63,052 bases of DNA. Origin: Bacteroidia bacterium. GTDB taxonomy: Bacteria > Bacteroidota > Bacteroidia > J057. The DNA is taken from contig JAUIGE010000036.1 of the NCBI GenBank assembly GCA_030430205.1, forward strand, positions 1 to 63,052, given 5' to 3'. The notes below the pieces were generated by a model. That model was not told the DNA's origin, did no database searches, and was given only the letters and a program-made list of their open reading frames with translations. The translations under genes and the position numbers were made by a program. Positions 43,764-54,700 of this stretch are shown here, in pieces (the stretch's first letter is position 1; every line of letters begins with the position of its first letter).

Positions 43764-45308
43764 CTACCCCCCCCAGCCCTCCCGATCCAACGACCGATAC
43801 TGTATCGCCTCCGCCAAATGCGCCGCCGCTATCCTCTCCGAATCCGCCAAATCCGCAATCGTGCGGGAAACCTTCAAAATCCGGTCAAAGGCCCGGGCCG
43901 ATAGGTCCAGCTTCTGCATAGCCGTCTTGAGCAGCGTCATGCTGGCTTTGTCCAGCGGGCATAGTTCGCGCAGCATGCGCGAAGGCATCATCGCATTCGA
44001 GTACAAATGCGGAAAATCCTCAAAGCGCGCCAACTGCCGCTCGCGGGCCAGCATGACGCGGGTGCGGATGTCCGCGCTGGCTTCGCCTGCATCCCGCGAA
44101 GCGAGCTCGTCGAAAGGAACGGGCGTGACCTCCACGTGCAGGTCGATGCGATCGAGCAGCGGGCCGGAGATCTTGCTCATGTAGCGCTGGACGAGGGCGG
44201 GGTTGCAGATGCACTCGCGCTCGGGGTGGTTGTAGTAGCCGCAGGGGCAGGGATTCATACTCGCCACCAGCACAAAATTCGCCGGATAATCCACCGTCAC
44301 CCGCGCCCGCGAAACCGTCACCTTCCGGTCTTCCAGCGGCTGCCGCAGCACCTCCAGCGCGGAGCGCTTAAACTCCGGCAACTCATCCAGGAATAAAACC
44401 CCATTATGTGCCAGGCTGATCTCGCCGGGCTGCGGATTGGTGCCGCCGCCTACCAGCGCGACATCGCTGATGGTATGGTGCGGCGAACGATAGGGGCGAT
44501 GCGCCACCAGCGCCGCTTTTTCGCCTAAAAGCCCCACCACCGAATGGATCTTCGTCGTCTCCAGTGCCTCATGCAGGCTCATGGGCGGCAGGATACCGGG
44601 CAGGCGCTTCGCCAGCATGGTCTTGCCCGCGCCCGGCGGGCCGATCAGGATCACATTGTGGCCGCCGGCGGCCGAGACTTCCAGCGCGCGTTTGACATTT
44701 TCCTGTCCTTTGACGTCGGAGAAATTCATGCCGTCCTGCTGCTGGGCCTCGAAGAAAAGCTCGCGCGTGTCTTTGAAGATGGGCGGGATGTCCTGGATGC
44801 TGTTGAGGAAATCCACCGCCTCGTTGAGGTGCTCGATGGGGATGACATCCAGGCCATCTACGATGGCGGCCTCATCGGCATTCTGCCGGGGCAGCAACAG
44901 CCCCCTAAAGCCGCGCTTGCGCGCCTCTATGGCGATGGGCAAAGCCCCTCGGATCGGCCGCAGCGAGCCATCGAGCGAAAGCTCGCCCATGATGATAAAG
45001 TCGGAGAGTTTCTCTCCGTCCATCAGGTCGCCGCTCGCGGCGAGGATGCCCAGGGCGATGGGCAGATCGTAGGCTGCCCCTTCCTTGCGGATGTCCGCAG
45101 GGGCCAGGTTGACGGTAATGCGCCTGCGCGGCACTTCCAGCCCATTGTTGCGCATGGCGGTGGAGAAGCGCGAGAAGCTCTCGCGCAGCGCATTGTCAGG
45201 CAGGCCGACGAGCATATAGCCAAAGAGGCCTTTGGCGACATTGACTTCAATGGTGATGATGGTGGCGGTGATGCCCTGGACAGCTGCGCCGAATACTTTT
45301 ACGAGCAT
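43764..45308 (-). CDS. comM: ComM/YifB-family Mg-chelatase-like ATPase
   Basis: 514 residues, starting MLVKVFGAAVQGITATIITIEV. AAA+ helicase that in naturally competent bacteria promotes branch migration of donor DNA into the chromosome. An N-terminal Lon-like S5 fold (FGYMLVGLPDNALRES, VNLAPADIRKEG) is followed by the MCM/chelatase AAA core with Walker A IGPPGAGKTMLAK, Walker B LFLDELPEF, and the zinc-like CPCGYYNHPERECIC segment. Full length for the family. It stands alone; competence genes are not otherwise visible in the window. Confidence 0.95.
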   Translation of the reverse strand: MLVKVFGAAVQGITATIITIEVNVAKGLFGYMLVGLPDNALRESFSRFSTAMRNNGLEVPRRRITVNLAPADIRKEGAAYDLPIALGILAASGDLMDGEKLSDFIIMGELSLDGSLRPIRGALPIAIEARKRGFRGLLLPRQNADEAAIVDGLDVIPIEHLNEAVDFLNSIQDIPPIFKDTRELFFEAQQQDGMNFSDVKGQENVKRALEVSAAGGHNVILIGPPGAGKTMLAKRLPGILPPMSLHEALETTKIHSVVGLLGEKAALVAHRPYRSPHHTISDVALVGGGTNPQPGEISLAHNGVLFLDELPEFKRSALEVLRQPLEDRKVTVSRARVTVDYPANFVLVASMNPCPCGYYNHPERECICNPALVQRYMSKISGPLLDRIDLHVEVTPVPFDELASRDAGEASADIRTRVMLARERQLARFEDFPHLYSNAMMPSRMLRELCPLDKASMTLLKTAMQKLDLSARAFDRILKVSRTIADLADSERIAAAHLAEAIQYRSLDREGWGG

Positions 45309-45438
45309 GATTGCGGGTGTTTGGGGGTTTGTTTTTGTCTATTAGACGCAGGGGAGGGATTGGGATCAACAGGGGCGGGGAAATTTCTTGCAGTTAGCAG
45401 CATATGCAGCATGCCAGCCTTCTTTGATAAAAAATCGC

Positions 45439-45603
45439 ATGATCGAAATCTCCTCCCGCCTAAGCGGCAGCCAGGGCCTGAATGAATGGCTGCATCGCTT
45501 TAAAGAAAAGCAGCTGCTGTTTCCGGTAAATGTAGCCCATGAGCCCCGGGCGAACTATTTGTGCTGGCATCAGAAGGAGCTTTTTTGGGGGGGCATGATT
45601 TGA
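45439..45603 (+). CDS. doubtful small hypothetical protein
   Basis: 54 residues, MIEISSRLSGSQGLNEWL onward, ending ELFWGGMI. The frame is open to 45388 but the start at 45439 is more natural. It has no recognised family and ends in a T/G homopolymer run, so it may be a gene fragment. Confidence 0.2.
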   Translation: MIEISSRLSGSQGLNEWLHRFKEKQLLFPVNVAHEPRANYLCWHQKELFWGGMI

Positions 45604-45691
45604 AATTTTCCTGAAAATAGGATTTTTGTTTTTTTGGGAATACCACTTCTCCTGGTACATGCTACCAGACAAAATTGTCATACCTCCTTTT

Positions 45692-45783
45692 TTGACAGGA
45701 TTACAGGATTACAGGATTTTCAGGATTAACAGGATGCCATTTGTTTTTCTTGTAAATCCTGAAAGTCATGTTTATCCCGTCTG
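45692..45783. repeat. caggatt-type palindromic repeat
   Basis: The left arm contains acaggattacaggatt, followed by ttcaggattaacaggat. The right arm (45751-45783) is its imperfect complement (tgtaaatcctgaaagtcatg). Repeats built from caggatt units occur throughout many Bacteroidota genomes and are probably REP/MITE-like. Confidence 0.6.
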
Positions 45784-45852
45784 AATCTTCTCTTCAGGTT
45801 GGCTAACCATGCAAAATGTCTGGTAGGATGCTCCTGGTAAACAGCACAATTC

Positions 45853-48645
45853 TTAAAGCAAGGTTTCAAATCCCCCCACCCATGCTTTCGGCACCAGGTA
45901 CAAAGCACAAATCCGTTCAACTGTATCTCCTTCAGGCATATTGGCATTTTTCGCCCAACACACTTTCCCTTTTTGCGCCAGCTTTTCGATGGTCTCAGGA
46001 TCAATTGGTGCCAGAGGCGTATCCGGCTCACACTTCAGCATGTTTAGGAGGGCATCTTCCTTAATAGGCTGAATCTCATTGGATTGGGGGTCGTAAAGGA
46101 TGCGGTAGTATTCAGATGCATTTTTCAGCAGGAGATACAGAAGGGGTTTATCCCCTTCAAAAATTCTGGCACTACTGATATCATCCGGAATCGCTTTGGC
46201 CCTGTCTTCATATGTCTTAAGCGTGGTAATATGTTTCAGGAAGGGCGAAACGCCGGAGAATTCCTCCAAAGCTTCTACTTCCACCAGTCCAAGGTCTTCA
46301 ATGGTTACATTTGACAAGGGGCCAAGTGATTCGAAACGGGCATTTTCTTCCTCAGGTATAAGGGGGATTTCGCTAAACTTCTGGGCATGTTTGCTACGAC
46401 GGCTCAATTTTCTCAGTCGCTCTTCAATTCGGTGGGTCGCTTGTTTTCCTTTCAGGTTACTTTGAAAAGATCCAACAAAGGTGAAAAAATACACTTTTCT
46501 TGGTTTTTTCCATAAACGGAGAATGCGTCCTGCGCGCTGGATCAGGACGTCTGGCGTCCAGGCGAGATCATAATTGATGACGACACTGGCATCCTGGAGG
46601 TTTACCCCTGTGCTATAGGCATCGGTTGCTATCAGGATTTGATAATCTGTCAGAGAATCTTCCTGTCTGATTTTGTCCTTATTGGCTACGGGTGCAAAGC
46701 CTTTGATAAGTGGAAGAACCTCCTTGCTGAAATCTTTTAGCTCATACTCTTTTTCTCCCTTTTTAACCGTGTTTGCCACCTGGATAGCAGGTAAACATCG
46801 GTTAATGCCCTGCTCAAGGTAAATAGCTGTAGAGAGGCGTTCTGTGAAAATGATCACCTTGCGGTTTTCCCGCCGCATCCTTTTGATCAGTTCTTCCAGG
46901 GCTTTGAATTTGGGGTCATCATTCAGGTCAAAGGAATGTATTTTAGATAAAATGGGATCCAGTTTTTCTCTCCGGCTTGAAACGCTTTTTTTGAATGTAA
47001 CCTTATAGAAGGAATCTTCCATGCTATTGGCAATGACTTCCTGCATGGCCAGGGGAGAACTCATCCAGGATGTTTCTGCCAGTCCCTGAATCGTCGTTTC
47101 CGAACGCCGCCAGTTGCCCTTCCTGTCTGAAAAGGATTTAACCTTATGCAGGAAAAAGCCCTCCCGGATGACTTCCGAAATTTCCTCCTCCAAAAAGACA
47201 GGAACTTTTACTTTGCTGATTTCGATTTGGGGAATCCATCGCTTTTCTTCTCCGAAACTGATGGAATCTCCCTCTTCTTCATGTTCTGCAAAGTCTTTAG
47301 CGACCTGGGAAGTACTGATCACCGTGGCGACAGGGAGTTGGATAAACTCCTGGAAAAATTCCGGTCCTTCCTGTACCTGCCAGGCATCCGGTAGTATTTC
47401 CTCATCGATCATTCCGGGAAGAACAAATTGCCCATTGGGACGGATATGTTTGGTCTCCGCTGTGTGAGGCAATAATTCCAGCTGATTGTTCAGGTCGTCT
47501 ACTTCCTTTGAATAGGGGGTGGCCGTGAGCAACAAAACCAAAGCCTTACTTTTGCTGATGATAGGTAATAAACGAGCAAAAGCATGGCGTTTTTTGCCTG
47601 CATTCATCCCTGCCTGTTTGCTGTTTCGGAAGTGCTGACTTTCATCAATGATGATCAGGTATTTGTCATCAATTCTTCGAAAGGCGTCTTCCATTTCCTG
47701 CATCCCCTTGCCTTTGCTACTTTTGGGGGATTTGTCAAGCAGGTTTCGTGTGAAAATTTCGGCTCCCACACCCGCACTCGCCATGGCAATTCTCCAGTCA
47801 GGCTGGACCTGTACAGGGGCAAAAACAAGCACATTATAGATGCGTCTCTCCCGATGCAGGCGAAGGGCCGTGTGGGTAGCCATCACCGTTTTCCCAAGTC
47901 CTGTAGATGCCACAAGCATAGCTCCGCGTGACTCCTGAAGTTGCCTGAGGAGGCGTTCGATCACGACCATCTGGTAGCGAACGGGCATTTTGTAATTTTC
48001 CCTGGGAGGTTCTACATCCTCCTCGGGAATCAATAGCTGAATGGTTTTGAGGTAGATATCAAATGGGTCTCTAAGACTCAGCCAGGCCAGCAAGGCATCC
48101 AGCAAGGCCTGGGTCAGGTCTAGGGTATCTTCCGCCTCCCAAAAAGAATTGAATTGATCGAGGTAGTAGCGCACCCTTCCGGTTTCAAGTACAGAGGCCA
48201 TCCCTTCATAATTGTACTTTAAGCCACTTACCGTCAGGTTGCTGGAACCCACCAGTACCGTCGCTTCATCAAAAATATAAATCTTCGCATGGTCCCGATT
48301 CCTTGCCCGGGCATCCAGAAAATCCTGCTTTTTGTGCTCGATGATCTGAAACCGACCCTGCTGAATGCGTTTGACCAAATCTTCTACGGCCGCCCGGCGG
48401 TTCTCCGCATCCCACCGACTCAGATGCAACAAAATTTCGGCGATCAACAGTTCCTTCAAACGCTCCCTCGACTGCTCATCAAAACCTACCATGACCTGCA
48501 CCCACTTCTGCGCCAGGCCCTCCCGGATCAGTTCATAGCCCTGAATGGTGAAAAAGCCTGTGGCTATCTGTACTTTTTGCTGGGCTTCTGCCAGATAGGG
48601 CTGTATGAAGCCAAGGGCGCTTTTGTTCCAGTGGTCTTTTTTCAT
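45853..48645 (-). CDS. phospholipase D-like/SF2 helicase fusion
   Basis: 930 residues from ATG 48645 (MKKDHWNKSALGFIQPYLAE). The frame is open to 48855, but those 70 residues have low-complexity, non-family character. The N-terminal PLD domain (about 10-175) has one HxKxxxxD motif, HAKIYIFDEATVLVGSSN (His at residue 119), as in PLD-type nucleases. The helicase part has Walker A ASTGLGKTVMATH, DEAH-like IIIDESQHFRN, motif III LLTATPYSKE and the C-terminal lobe ILIATDAYSTGVNLQD and QRAGRILRLW. Likely cuts or remodels foreign DNA. Divergent from the DrmD-like operon, whose genes it may serve; DISARM also uses a PLD protein (DrmC) with helicases, but as separate genes. Confidence 0.88.
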   Translation of the reverse strand: MKKDHWNKSALGFIQPYLAEAQQKVQIATGFFTIQGYELIREGLAQKWVQVMVGFDEQSRERLKELLIAEILLHLSRWDAENRRAAVEDLVKRIQQGRFQIIEHKKQDFLDARARNRDHAKIYIFDEATVLVGSSNLTVSGLKYNYEGMASVLETGRVRYYLDQFNSFWEAEDTLDLTQALLDALLAWLSLRDPFDIYLKTIQLLIPEEDVEPPRENYKMPVRYQMVVIERLLRQLQESRGAMLVASTGLGKTVMATHTALRLHRERRIYNVLVFAPVQVQPDWRIAMASAGVGAEIFTRNLLDKSPKSSKGKGMQEMEDAFRRIDDKYLIIIDESQHFRNSKQAGMNAGKKRHAFARLLPIISKSKALVLLLTATPYSKEVDDLNNQLELLPHTAETKHIRPNGQFVLPGMIDEEILPDAWQVQEGPEFFQEFIQLPVATVISTSQVAKDFAEHEEEGDSISFGEEKRWIPQIEISKVKVPVFLEEEISEVIREGFFLHKVKSFSDRKGNWRRSETTIQGLAETSWMSSPLAMQEVIANSMEDSFYKVTFKKSVSSRREKLDPILSKIHSFDLNDDPKFKALEELIKRMRRENRKVIIFTERLSTAIYLEQGINRCLPAIQVANTVKKGEKEYELKDFSKEVLPLIKGFAPVANKDKIRQEDSLTDYQILIATDAYSTGVNLQDASVVINYDLAWTPDVLIQRAGRILRLWKKPRKVYFFTFVGSFQSNLKGKQATHRIEERLRKLSRRSKHAQKFSEIPLIPEEENARFESLGPLSNVTIEDLGLVEVEALEEFSGVSPFLKHITTLKTYEDRAKAIPDDISSARIFEGDKPLLYLLLKNASEYYRILYDPQSNEIQPIKEDALLNMLKCEPDTPLAPIDPETIEKLAQKGKVCWAKNANMPEGDTVERICALYLVPKAWVGGFETLL

Positions 48646-48916
48646 AGGGTGGTAAGAGCTTTTGGTGGGCATTTTTTGCCGAAAAATGGGGGCGAGTGAT
48701 AGGAGATTGTCCTGTGGAAGAAAGATAGTAGATTTTTTTGTAAAAGGAGGAAAAAGGGTGGTAAAAACGCAGGTATTTGGTGGCCTTCTCCCCTTGCAAA
48801 AATCCCCAACATCTCCTAGCTTGCTGAGAACTAACCAATGTTCTTCCAGGCTCATCTATTTATCTATGAACACAAATGGGGCCGCAGGATGAACCATCAC
48901 CTACGATGCTACCCTC
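48646..48916. other. divergent promoter region of defence island
   Basis: 271 bp between the PLD-helicase and the SNF2-helicase genes. Both promoters must lie here, but no box fits TAnnTTTG well on either strand and no inverted repeat stands out. The minus-strand frame is open through part of it, which inflates the PLD-helicase open frame. Confidence 0.4.
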
Positions 48917-51790
48917 ATGAAGCAAAACTTTGTACCAGGCACCCGAATCAGCACCCGAGGAGAAGACTTCCTCATAACAGAAGTAAAAGACAACGCAGAA
49001 GACTGGATTCTGCATGCAGAAGGGATCAGCGAGCTGGTAAAAGGAAAGAAATTCCAGTTTGACACCGCCATAGATCGCGATATACGGGTGCTCGACCCGG
49101 TGGATACGGAGTTGAAGGCAGACGTGGATGCGGGCTACCGCAAGACCAAACTCTTCCTCGAAACCCAGCTGCGCAACAGCACCAGCTACAGCCGCAAAAT
49201 CAATATCGCGCATAAAGGCGCCTTTAATATCTCGAACTATCAGTTTGATCCTACGCTGAAGGCCTTCCAGCTACCCCGTCCTCGTATCCTCATCGCCGAT
49301 GGCGTTGGCCTCGGAAAAACCATCGAAGTCGGCATTTTCCTGGCGGAAATGATCAAGCGCGGCAAAGGCAAGCGCATCATGGTGCTGGCGCTGAAGTCCA
49401 TCCTGGGACAGTTTCAGCAGGAAATCTGGAATCGCTTCGCGATTCCCCTGGTGCGCCTGGATTCCCACGGCATCGCCCAGATCAAGGCAGATCTGCCTGC
49501 CAACAAAAACCCCTTCGACTACTACGACAAGACCATCGTGTCTATCGACACGCTGAAAAACAATGCCAAATTCCGGCATTATATCGAAAAATCGCGCTGG
49601 GACATCATCGTGATCGATGAGTGCCATACGGTAGCCAATACCGGCAGCCAGCGGGGAGACCTCGCCCAATTCCTCGCCACCCAGTGCGAAGCACTGGTGC
49701 TCACCTCGGCTACGCCGCACAACGGCAAGCGCGAAAGCTTCGCCAACCTGATCCACATGATCGAGCCTACCGCCATTCCGCGCAGCGGGGAGTACGACAA
49801 ATCCGATGTGGAGCCCTATTACGTGCGGCGCTTCAAGCAGCATATTCTGGATGATGAGGTTCGGTCGAACTTTCAGGATCGAAAAATCATCCCCATCCAC
49901 GCTGCGCTTTTTCCGGAGGAAGAAGCATGGCTGGAACTGCAGCAAAAAATCAAATTTGAGGCCCTGGGCCTTGCCCGGGATTCGGCAGACAAACTTGTCA
50001 GCAACAAGAGCAGAAGAGACTTCCTCTTCTCCATCGGCCTTTTCAAGGCCTATATGTCTTCGCCTCTAGCTGCGCTGAGAAGCGTGGAGCGCAGGCTCCA
50101 AAAACTGGTCGATCGACCGCCGGAAACTTCCGATCAGGCAGAAGATAACCAGCACCTGCTGGGCGAACTCAAGAGCGGCCTGGAAAGCATCCTTGCCCAG
50201 GGGAAAGATGCCAAATACCACGCATTTCGGGATAAGCTGATCGAGCTGAAATGGAATGGCCGCAAGAAAGACGAACGCATCGTCATCTTTGCCGAGCGGA
50301 TAGATACCATCCGATACCTCAAAGAAAACCTGATCCGGGATTTTGATTTGAAAGATGAGGTGATCGCGGAGTTCCATGGCGGCTATTCCGATATGGAGCA
50401 GCAGGCCATCATCGAAGATTTTGGCAAGGAAGATTCGATTATTCGGGTGTTTATCAGTTCGGATGCAGGCTCGCAGGGGGTCAACCTGCACTACTTCTGT
50501 AACCACATGTTCAACTACGATATCCCCTGGTCGCTCATCACGCTGGAGCAGCGCAATGGCCGCATTGACCGCTACGGCCAGCAAAACACCCCATTCATTC
50601 ACTACCTGATATCCAAATCAGAAATGGAGGGCCTCAAGACAGACCTGCACATCATCGAAAACCTCACCAAAAAGGAAGAAGAGGTATACAGCGCCCTGGG
50701 AGATGCGGGCTCTGTGATGAAGCTCTACGACAGCAAAAAGGAAGAGCAGCAAATCGAAAAAGCGATTGAACAGCAGCAGGAAGATTTCCTGGAAGACGAC
50801 AGTTTTTTCGACCTGGATATGCTGTTTGGAGAAGATTCGGATATAACTGAATCATTCGTTGAGCCCGATCCCCTGGATCAGCAGATCTCGCTCTATCCCC
50901 ATGACGGAGCCTACTACCAGGCACTGATAGAGCAACTGCAGTCTGACAGGCTGCTGGCAAAGGGCGATGCCGAATTTGTCGACAGCAGCTACCTGGAGGT
51001 CAAAAACACCCGCGAATTACATCGCGTGCTCTACGACCTGCCCAAAGAGGCCAAACCGGCCCTTAACGATATCTACCGCCTGTCGCTGGACAGCGACACT
51101 GTGCAGAAAGCCATCGCGGATGCCCGCAGGAAAAAAGGCGAATGGGCCAAATTTCAGGTCCTCTATGACCTGCATCCCGTGGTACGATACTTCATGACCA
51201 AGCTGGAAGCCAGCGTGGACAAAGATGTAGCCCCCGTGGCCAAACTGCACAAACTGCCCCCCGGCTCCGCCTCCTTTGTCCTGCACGGACAGGTAGCCAA
51301 CAACATCGGCCAGGCCGTGATTTCCGAATTTTTTGTCATCACCCTGGACTTCGATGGAAGCCTGATCCGCCGACCGGAAAAACTGGCAGATTTTGTCGCG
51401 AACCAGGGCATTAGCGAGCAACTGCATACGCAGGCCATCAGTCAAGAAGAGCTTACAGCCCTCAAAAAGTTACTGCCTGATGTCGTCAGTTTTGGACAGG
51501 AAATGTATATGCAGCAAATCCAGCAGAAGCAAGGGCTGGAAATGGAGCAGAAACGCCAGGCATATACACAGCAACTGCAAAACTGGGAAAAAGAGGCCCG
51601 GGGCCAGTTAGAGCTGCAATTTGCAGAGAGCCCGGCTACGGGTTTCATCCGACGCAGGATGGAAGACAAGGAGCTCGAGATAGAAACCATCGTGAGCAAT
51701 TCCAGCCAGTATTATCATGACCTGACTTCCCTGGATCAGGATCCTTATCTCAAAGTCATCGCCGTATTTTTCAATTCCGAGCAAGCATGA
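48917..51790 (+). CDS. DrmD-like SNF2 helicase
   Basis: 957 residues, starting MKQNFVPGTRISTRGEDFLI. SF2/SNF2 helicase of the HepA/RapA-DrmD type: Walker A GVGLGKT at residues 129-135 (ILIADGVGLGKTIEVG), motif II DECH at 234-237, motif III LTSATPHNGKRESFAN, and the C-lobe IFISSDAGSQGVNLHYF (as RVFISSDAGSQG) with LEQRNGRIDRYGQ. A long acidic/glutamine-rich tail is predicted to be coiled coil (KKEEQQIEKAIEQQQEDFLE). In class 1 DISARM, DrmD is encoded next to the adenine methylase DrmMI, exactly as here (4-bp overlap with the next gene). It likely translocates on DNA in restriction. Confidence 0.9.
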   Translation: MKQNFVPGTRISTRGEDFLITEVKDNAEDWILHAEGISELVKGKKFQFDTAIDRDIRVLDPVDTELKADVDAGYRKTKLFLETQLRNSTSYSRKINIAHKGAFNISNYQFDPTLKAFQLPRPRILIADGVGLGKTIEVGIFLAEMIKRGKGKRIMVLALKSILGQFQQEIWNRFAIPLVRLDSHGIAQIKADLPANKNPFDYYDKTIVSIDTLKNNAKFRHYIEKSRWDIIVIDECHTVANTGSQRGDLAQFLATQCEALVLTSATPHNGKRESFANLIHMIEPTAIPRSGEYDKSDVEPYYVRRFKQHILDDEVRSNFQDRKIIPIHAALFPEEEAWLELQQKIKFEALGLARDSADKLVSNKSRRDFLFSIGLFKAYMSSPLAALRSVERRLQKLVDRPPETSDQAEDNQHLLGELKSGLESILAQGKDAKYHAFRDKLIELKWNGRKKDERIVIFAERIDTIRYLKENLIRDFDLKDEVIAEFHGGYSDMEQQAIIEDFGKEDSIIRVFISSDAGSQGVNLHYFCNHMFNYDIPWSLITLEQRNGRIDRYGQQNTPFIHYLISKSEMEGLKTDLHIIENLTKKEEEVYSALGDAGSVMKLYDSKKEEQQIEKAIEQQQEDFLEDDSFFDLDMLFGEDSDITESFVEPDPLDQQISLYPHDGAYYQALIEQLQSDRLLAKGDAEFVDSSYLEVKNTRELHRVLYDLPKEAKPALNDIYRLSLDSDTVQKAIADARRKKGEWAKFQVLYDLHPVVRYFMTKLEASVDKDVAPVAKLHKLPPGSASFVLHGQVANNIGQAVISEFFVITLDFDGSLIRRPEKLADFVANQGISEQLHTQAISQEELTALKKLLPDVVSFGQEMYMQQIQQKQGLEMEQKRQAYTQQLQNWEKEARGQLELQFAESPATGFIRRRMEDKELEIETIVSNSSQYYHDLTSLDQDPYLKVIAVFFNSEQA

Positions 51791-54700
51791 TCAAGTTCAT
51801 TCAAAATATAGGCGAATTCTTCGCGTCCAACTACTTCGATGAGGACTTTGGGAAAAAGGTGCTGGAGAAATCCGGCTACGCCGCCGAAGACCAAAAGGTC
51901 TTCAACAAAAAAATCAGCGCCCTCAAAGAGCGCTACTACCGCTTCAAGCAGGAACTGCTCGAAGGACGGCTGCGCACCAAAGACAAAGTCACAGAGACCC
52001 ATCGCTTCCATGCGGAAGTGCTGCTCGCCCTGGGCTATCCCGGCGACAGGCCCGAATACGAAAACCTGTTTCATGTAGATGAAAAAACGGTGCTGCCCGT
52101 CAGGCATACCCTCTATCGGGGAGAGCATCCTCACCTGATGATCATGGAGATGCATGCCCTCATCAAAGATGGGGAAGAAGAGCCCGATGGCCTCTTTGAG
52201 CAACGCTACCATGTGGAGGAGGAAGAAACTTCCGTGCCGCCGCAAAAGTACCATCGCTCCCAGTGGAGCAATGTCTTCAGCGTGCCGGAAGGGCTGAGCA
52301 TCTCGCCCATGATCATCAACAAAGCGGTCTCCGAGCTTTTCCTGCTGCCGCAGCACCGCCGCCCCCGCTACATCCTGCTCTGCGCAGGCAACCAATACTT
52401 CCTGCTGGAGCAGGAAAAATGGTTTCGCGGCAGCTACCTGCAGCTGGACCTCGAAGAGCTCTTCGATGAAGCAGCCATCAGGCGGGACTATTTCGCCCTC
52501 TTTTACTTCCTGCTCGCAAAAGAGACCCTCGCGCCCCAGGCCGAGATCGTGCTCATGGAGCAGCTCGACGAGGACTCCCATAAAAGTGCCTACGAAGTCA
52601 CCAAAGACCTCAAGGAAGGCGTCATCCACGCCGTGGAGGCCCTCGCCAATGAGGCCGTCTATTACCAGGGAGAGCAGGGTCATGACTTCAGCGAGCTGAA
52701 TGCAGACCAGCTCAAAGACGACTGCCTGAGCATGGTCTATAGGCTGTTGTTTTTGTTTTATGCCGAATCACGCGCTGATCTGGATATTTTGCCTTCCGAC
52801 GATCCCGTCTACCAGCAGGGCTACTCCCTGGAGATGCTGCGCGACCTGGAGCAGGTGCCGCTCAATACCGCCTCCAGCCAGAACGGATTTTTCTTCCATG
52901 AATCGCTCTACCGCCTCTTTGGGCTGCTTTCGGGAGGATACCGTGAGCACCAGGCTGCCAACAAAAGCTTTCGCATCCGCCACCTGGATTCGCCCCTGTT
53001 TGACAACCAAAACCTGCACTACCTGGCCGATGTCAAAATCCGCAATGTCGTCTGGCAGGATGTCATTCAGCAGCTCAGCCTTTCGCGCAAGCAAAAAGGC
53101 AAAAACCGCGGCCGCATCTCCTACGCCAACCTGGGCATCAACCAGCTGGGCAGCGTCTATGAGAGCCTGCTGGCATTCCGGGGCTTTTTTGCGGAAAGCG
53201 ATCATATCGAGGTGCACCGCAGGCGCAAAGCCAAAGAGAACTCTGACAAAGTGGCCAGCAGCGATGGCTCCTTCCTGGTGCCGCGCTCCCGCATAGATGA
53301 TTTTCATCCCGGCGAAGTATACCGGGAAAACAATGAGGAGCTGCGCATCATCCCCCAGGGGACCTTTATCTACCGCCTGAGCGGGCGCGACCGGCAGAAG
53401 TCTGCCTCCTACTACACCCCTGAGGTGCTCACCCAATGCACCGTCAAATACACCCTGAAGCCCATACTCGAGCGCCTGGATCAGGGCGAGATGACGGCCA
53501 TGGAGCTGCTTGACCTCAAAATCCTGGAGCCCGCCATGGGGGCCGCCGCCTTTCACAATGAGGTGATCAACCAACTGGCAGAGGCTTACCTCACCTACCG
53601 GCAGCAGGAACTCCGCCGCAAAGTCGCGCCCGACAAATACCGCGAAGAGCTGCAAATGGTCAAGGCCTATATCGCCCTGAACAATGTATATGGCGTGGAC
53701 ATCAACCCCACCGCCGTGGAGCTGGGCAAACTCTCCCTCTGGCTCAATGTCATCCATCGCGACATGGAGACGCCCTTCTTTGGCTACCGCCTGGGCGTGG
53801 GCAATGCCGTGATCGGCTGCTGGCTCAAAGCCTTCAAACACAAAGACTTTTCCCTGGAACGCCTCAGCCCCAGCAGCCAGCGCGCCAAAAAGAAGGAATG
53901 GTGGAAAAAAGCCCCCAAACACCTGAAGTTTGGCAAGGAGCGCATCCTGCGGCGGGAAGATGAAATCTACCACTTCCTGCTGCCCGATCCGGGCATGCTC
54001 GCCTCCGCAGGCATTAAGCTACTCAAATCAGAATACCCCGCTCAGGCCAAAAGCCTCAGTGAGTGGAGCAAAAGCTTCACGGAGCCCATCCGCATGGAGG
54101 AGTACCAACTGCTGCAGCGGCTGTGTGAAAAGATAGACGTCCTGCTGGAAGCACACTATGCTTACCAAAAACAGGTCAATGCCCTGACAGCAGGCAAACT
54201 CAACTTCTTCGGCGTAGAAGCGCCCGAGATAGGCCTGCGCAACTACCGCGAGAAGGAGCGCATCGCCGCCGAGCGCTACGCCCATAATGCGCCCTACTTC
54301 AAGCTCAAAATGATCATGGACTACTGGTGTAGCCTCTGGTTTTGGGATATGCGCGAAGCCGCGGCCCTGCCTGAGCGCGGAGACTGGTGGCGCGATCTGC
54401 TCTATATCTGTGACCATGAGCTGACAGGTAAAGAAGAAGAAACAAGCCTCTCCAGCTACCGCAAAGGCGAAGCCGCCGAGGCCGCCAGCCAGGAACTGGC
54501 CGCACAGGCCAGGCGAACGGACCTCTTCGCCAATACCCGCCTGCAGCGGGTGCGGGAGTATGCCGCGCGCTACCGCTTTTTCCACTACCAGTTGGAGTTT
54601 ATTGAGGTCTTCAAAGAGCGTGGAGGCTTCGATGTGGCGGTGGGCAATCCGCCCTGGCTCAAGCTGCAATTCGAAGAGAAAGGCCTGATGTCAGAGCTAT

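Larger units (their letters stand above)
45309..45852. other. repeat-rich region between comM and PLD-helicase
   Basis: 544 bp. It holds one doubtful small open frame (45439-45603), a small perfect hairpin ctggtacatgctaccag (45652-45668), and a caggatt-type palindromic repeat (45692-45783). Nothing else was recognised. Confidence 0.5.

Noticed and set aside
44544-45485. 313-residue plus-strand open frame opposite comM
   Set aside because: Shadow of comM in GC-rich DNA; the protein sequence has no recognisable fold.
45726-46031. 101-residue minus-strand open frame overlapping the PLD-helicase 3' end
   Set aside because: Different frame of the same strand over the helicase end and a caggatt repeat; no supporting features.
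48646-48855. N-terminal 70-residue extension of the PLD-helicase
   Set aside because: Its residues lack family similarity and occupy the divergent promoter region; ATG 48645 fits better.
52768-53973. 401-residue minus-strand open frame opposite the methyltransferase
   Set aside because: Antisense to a well-supported methylase; His/Val/Gly-rich as expected for a shadow frame.
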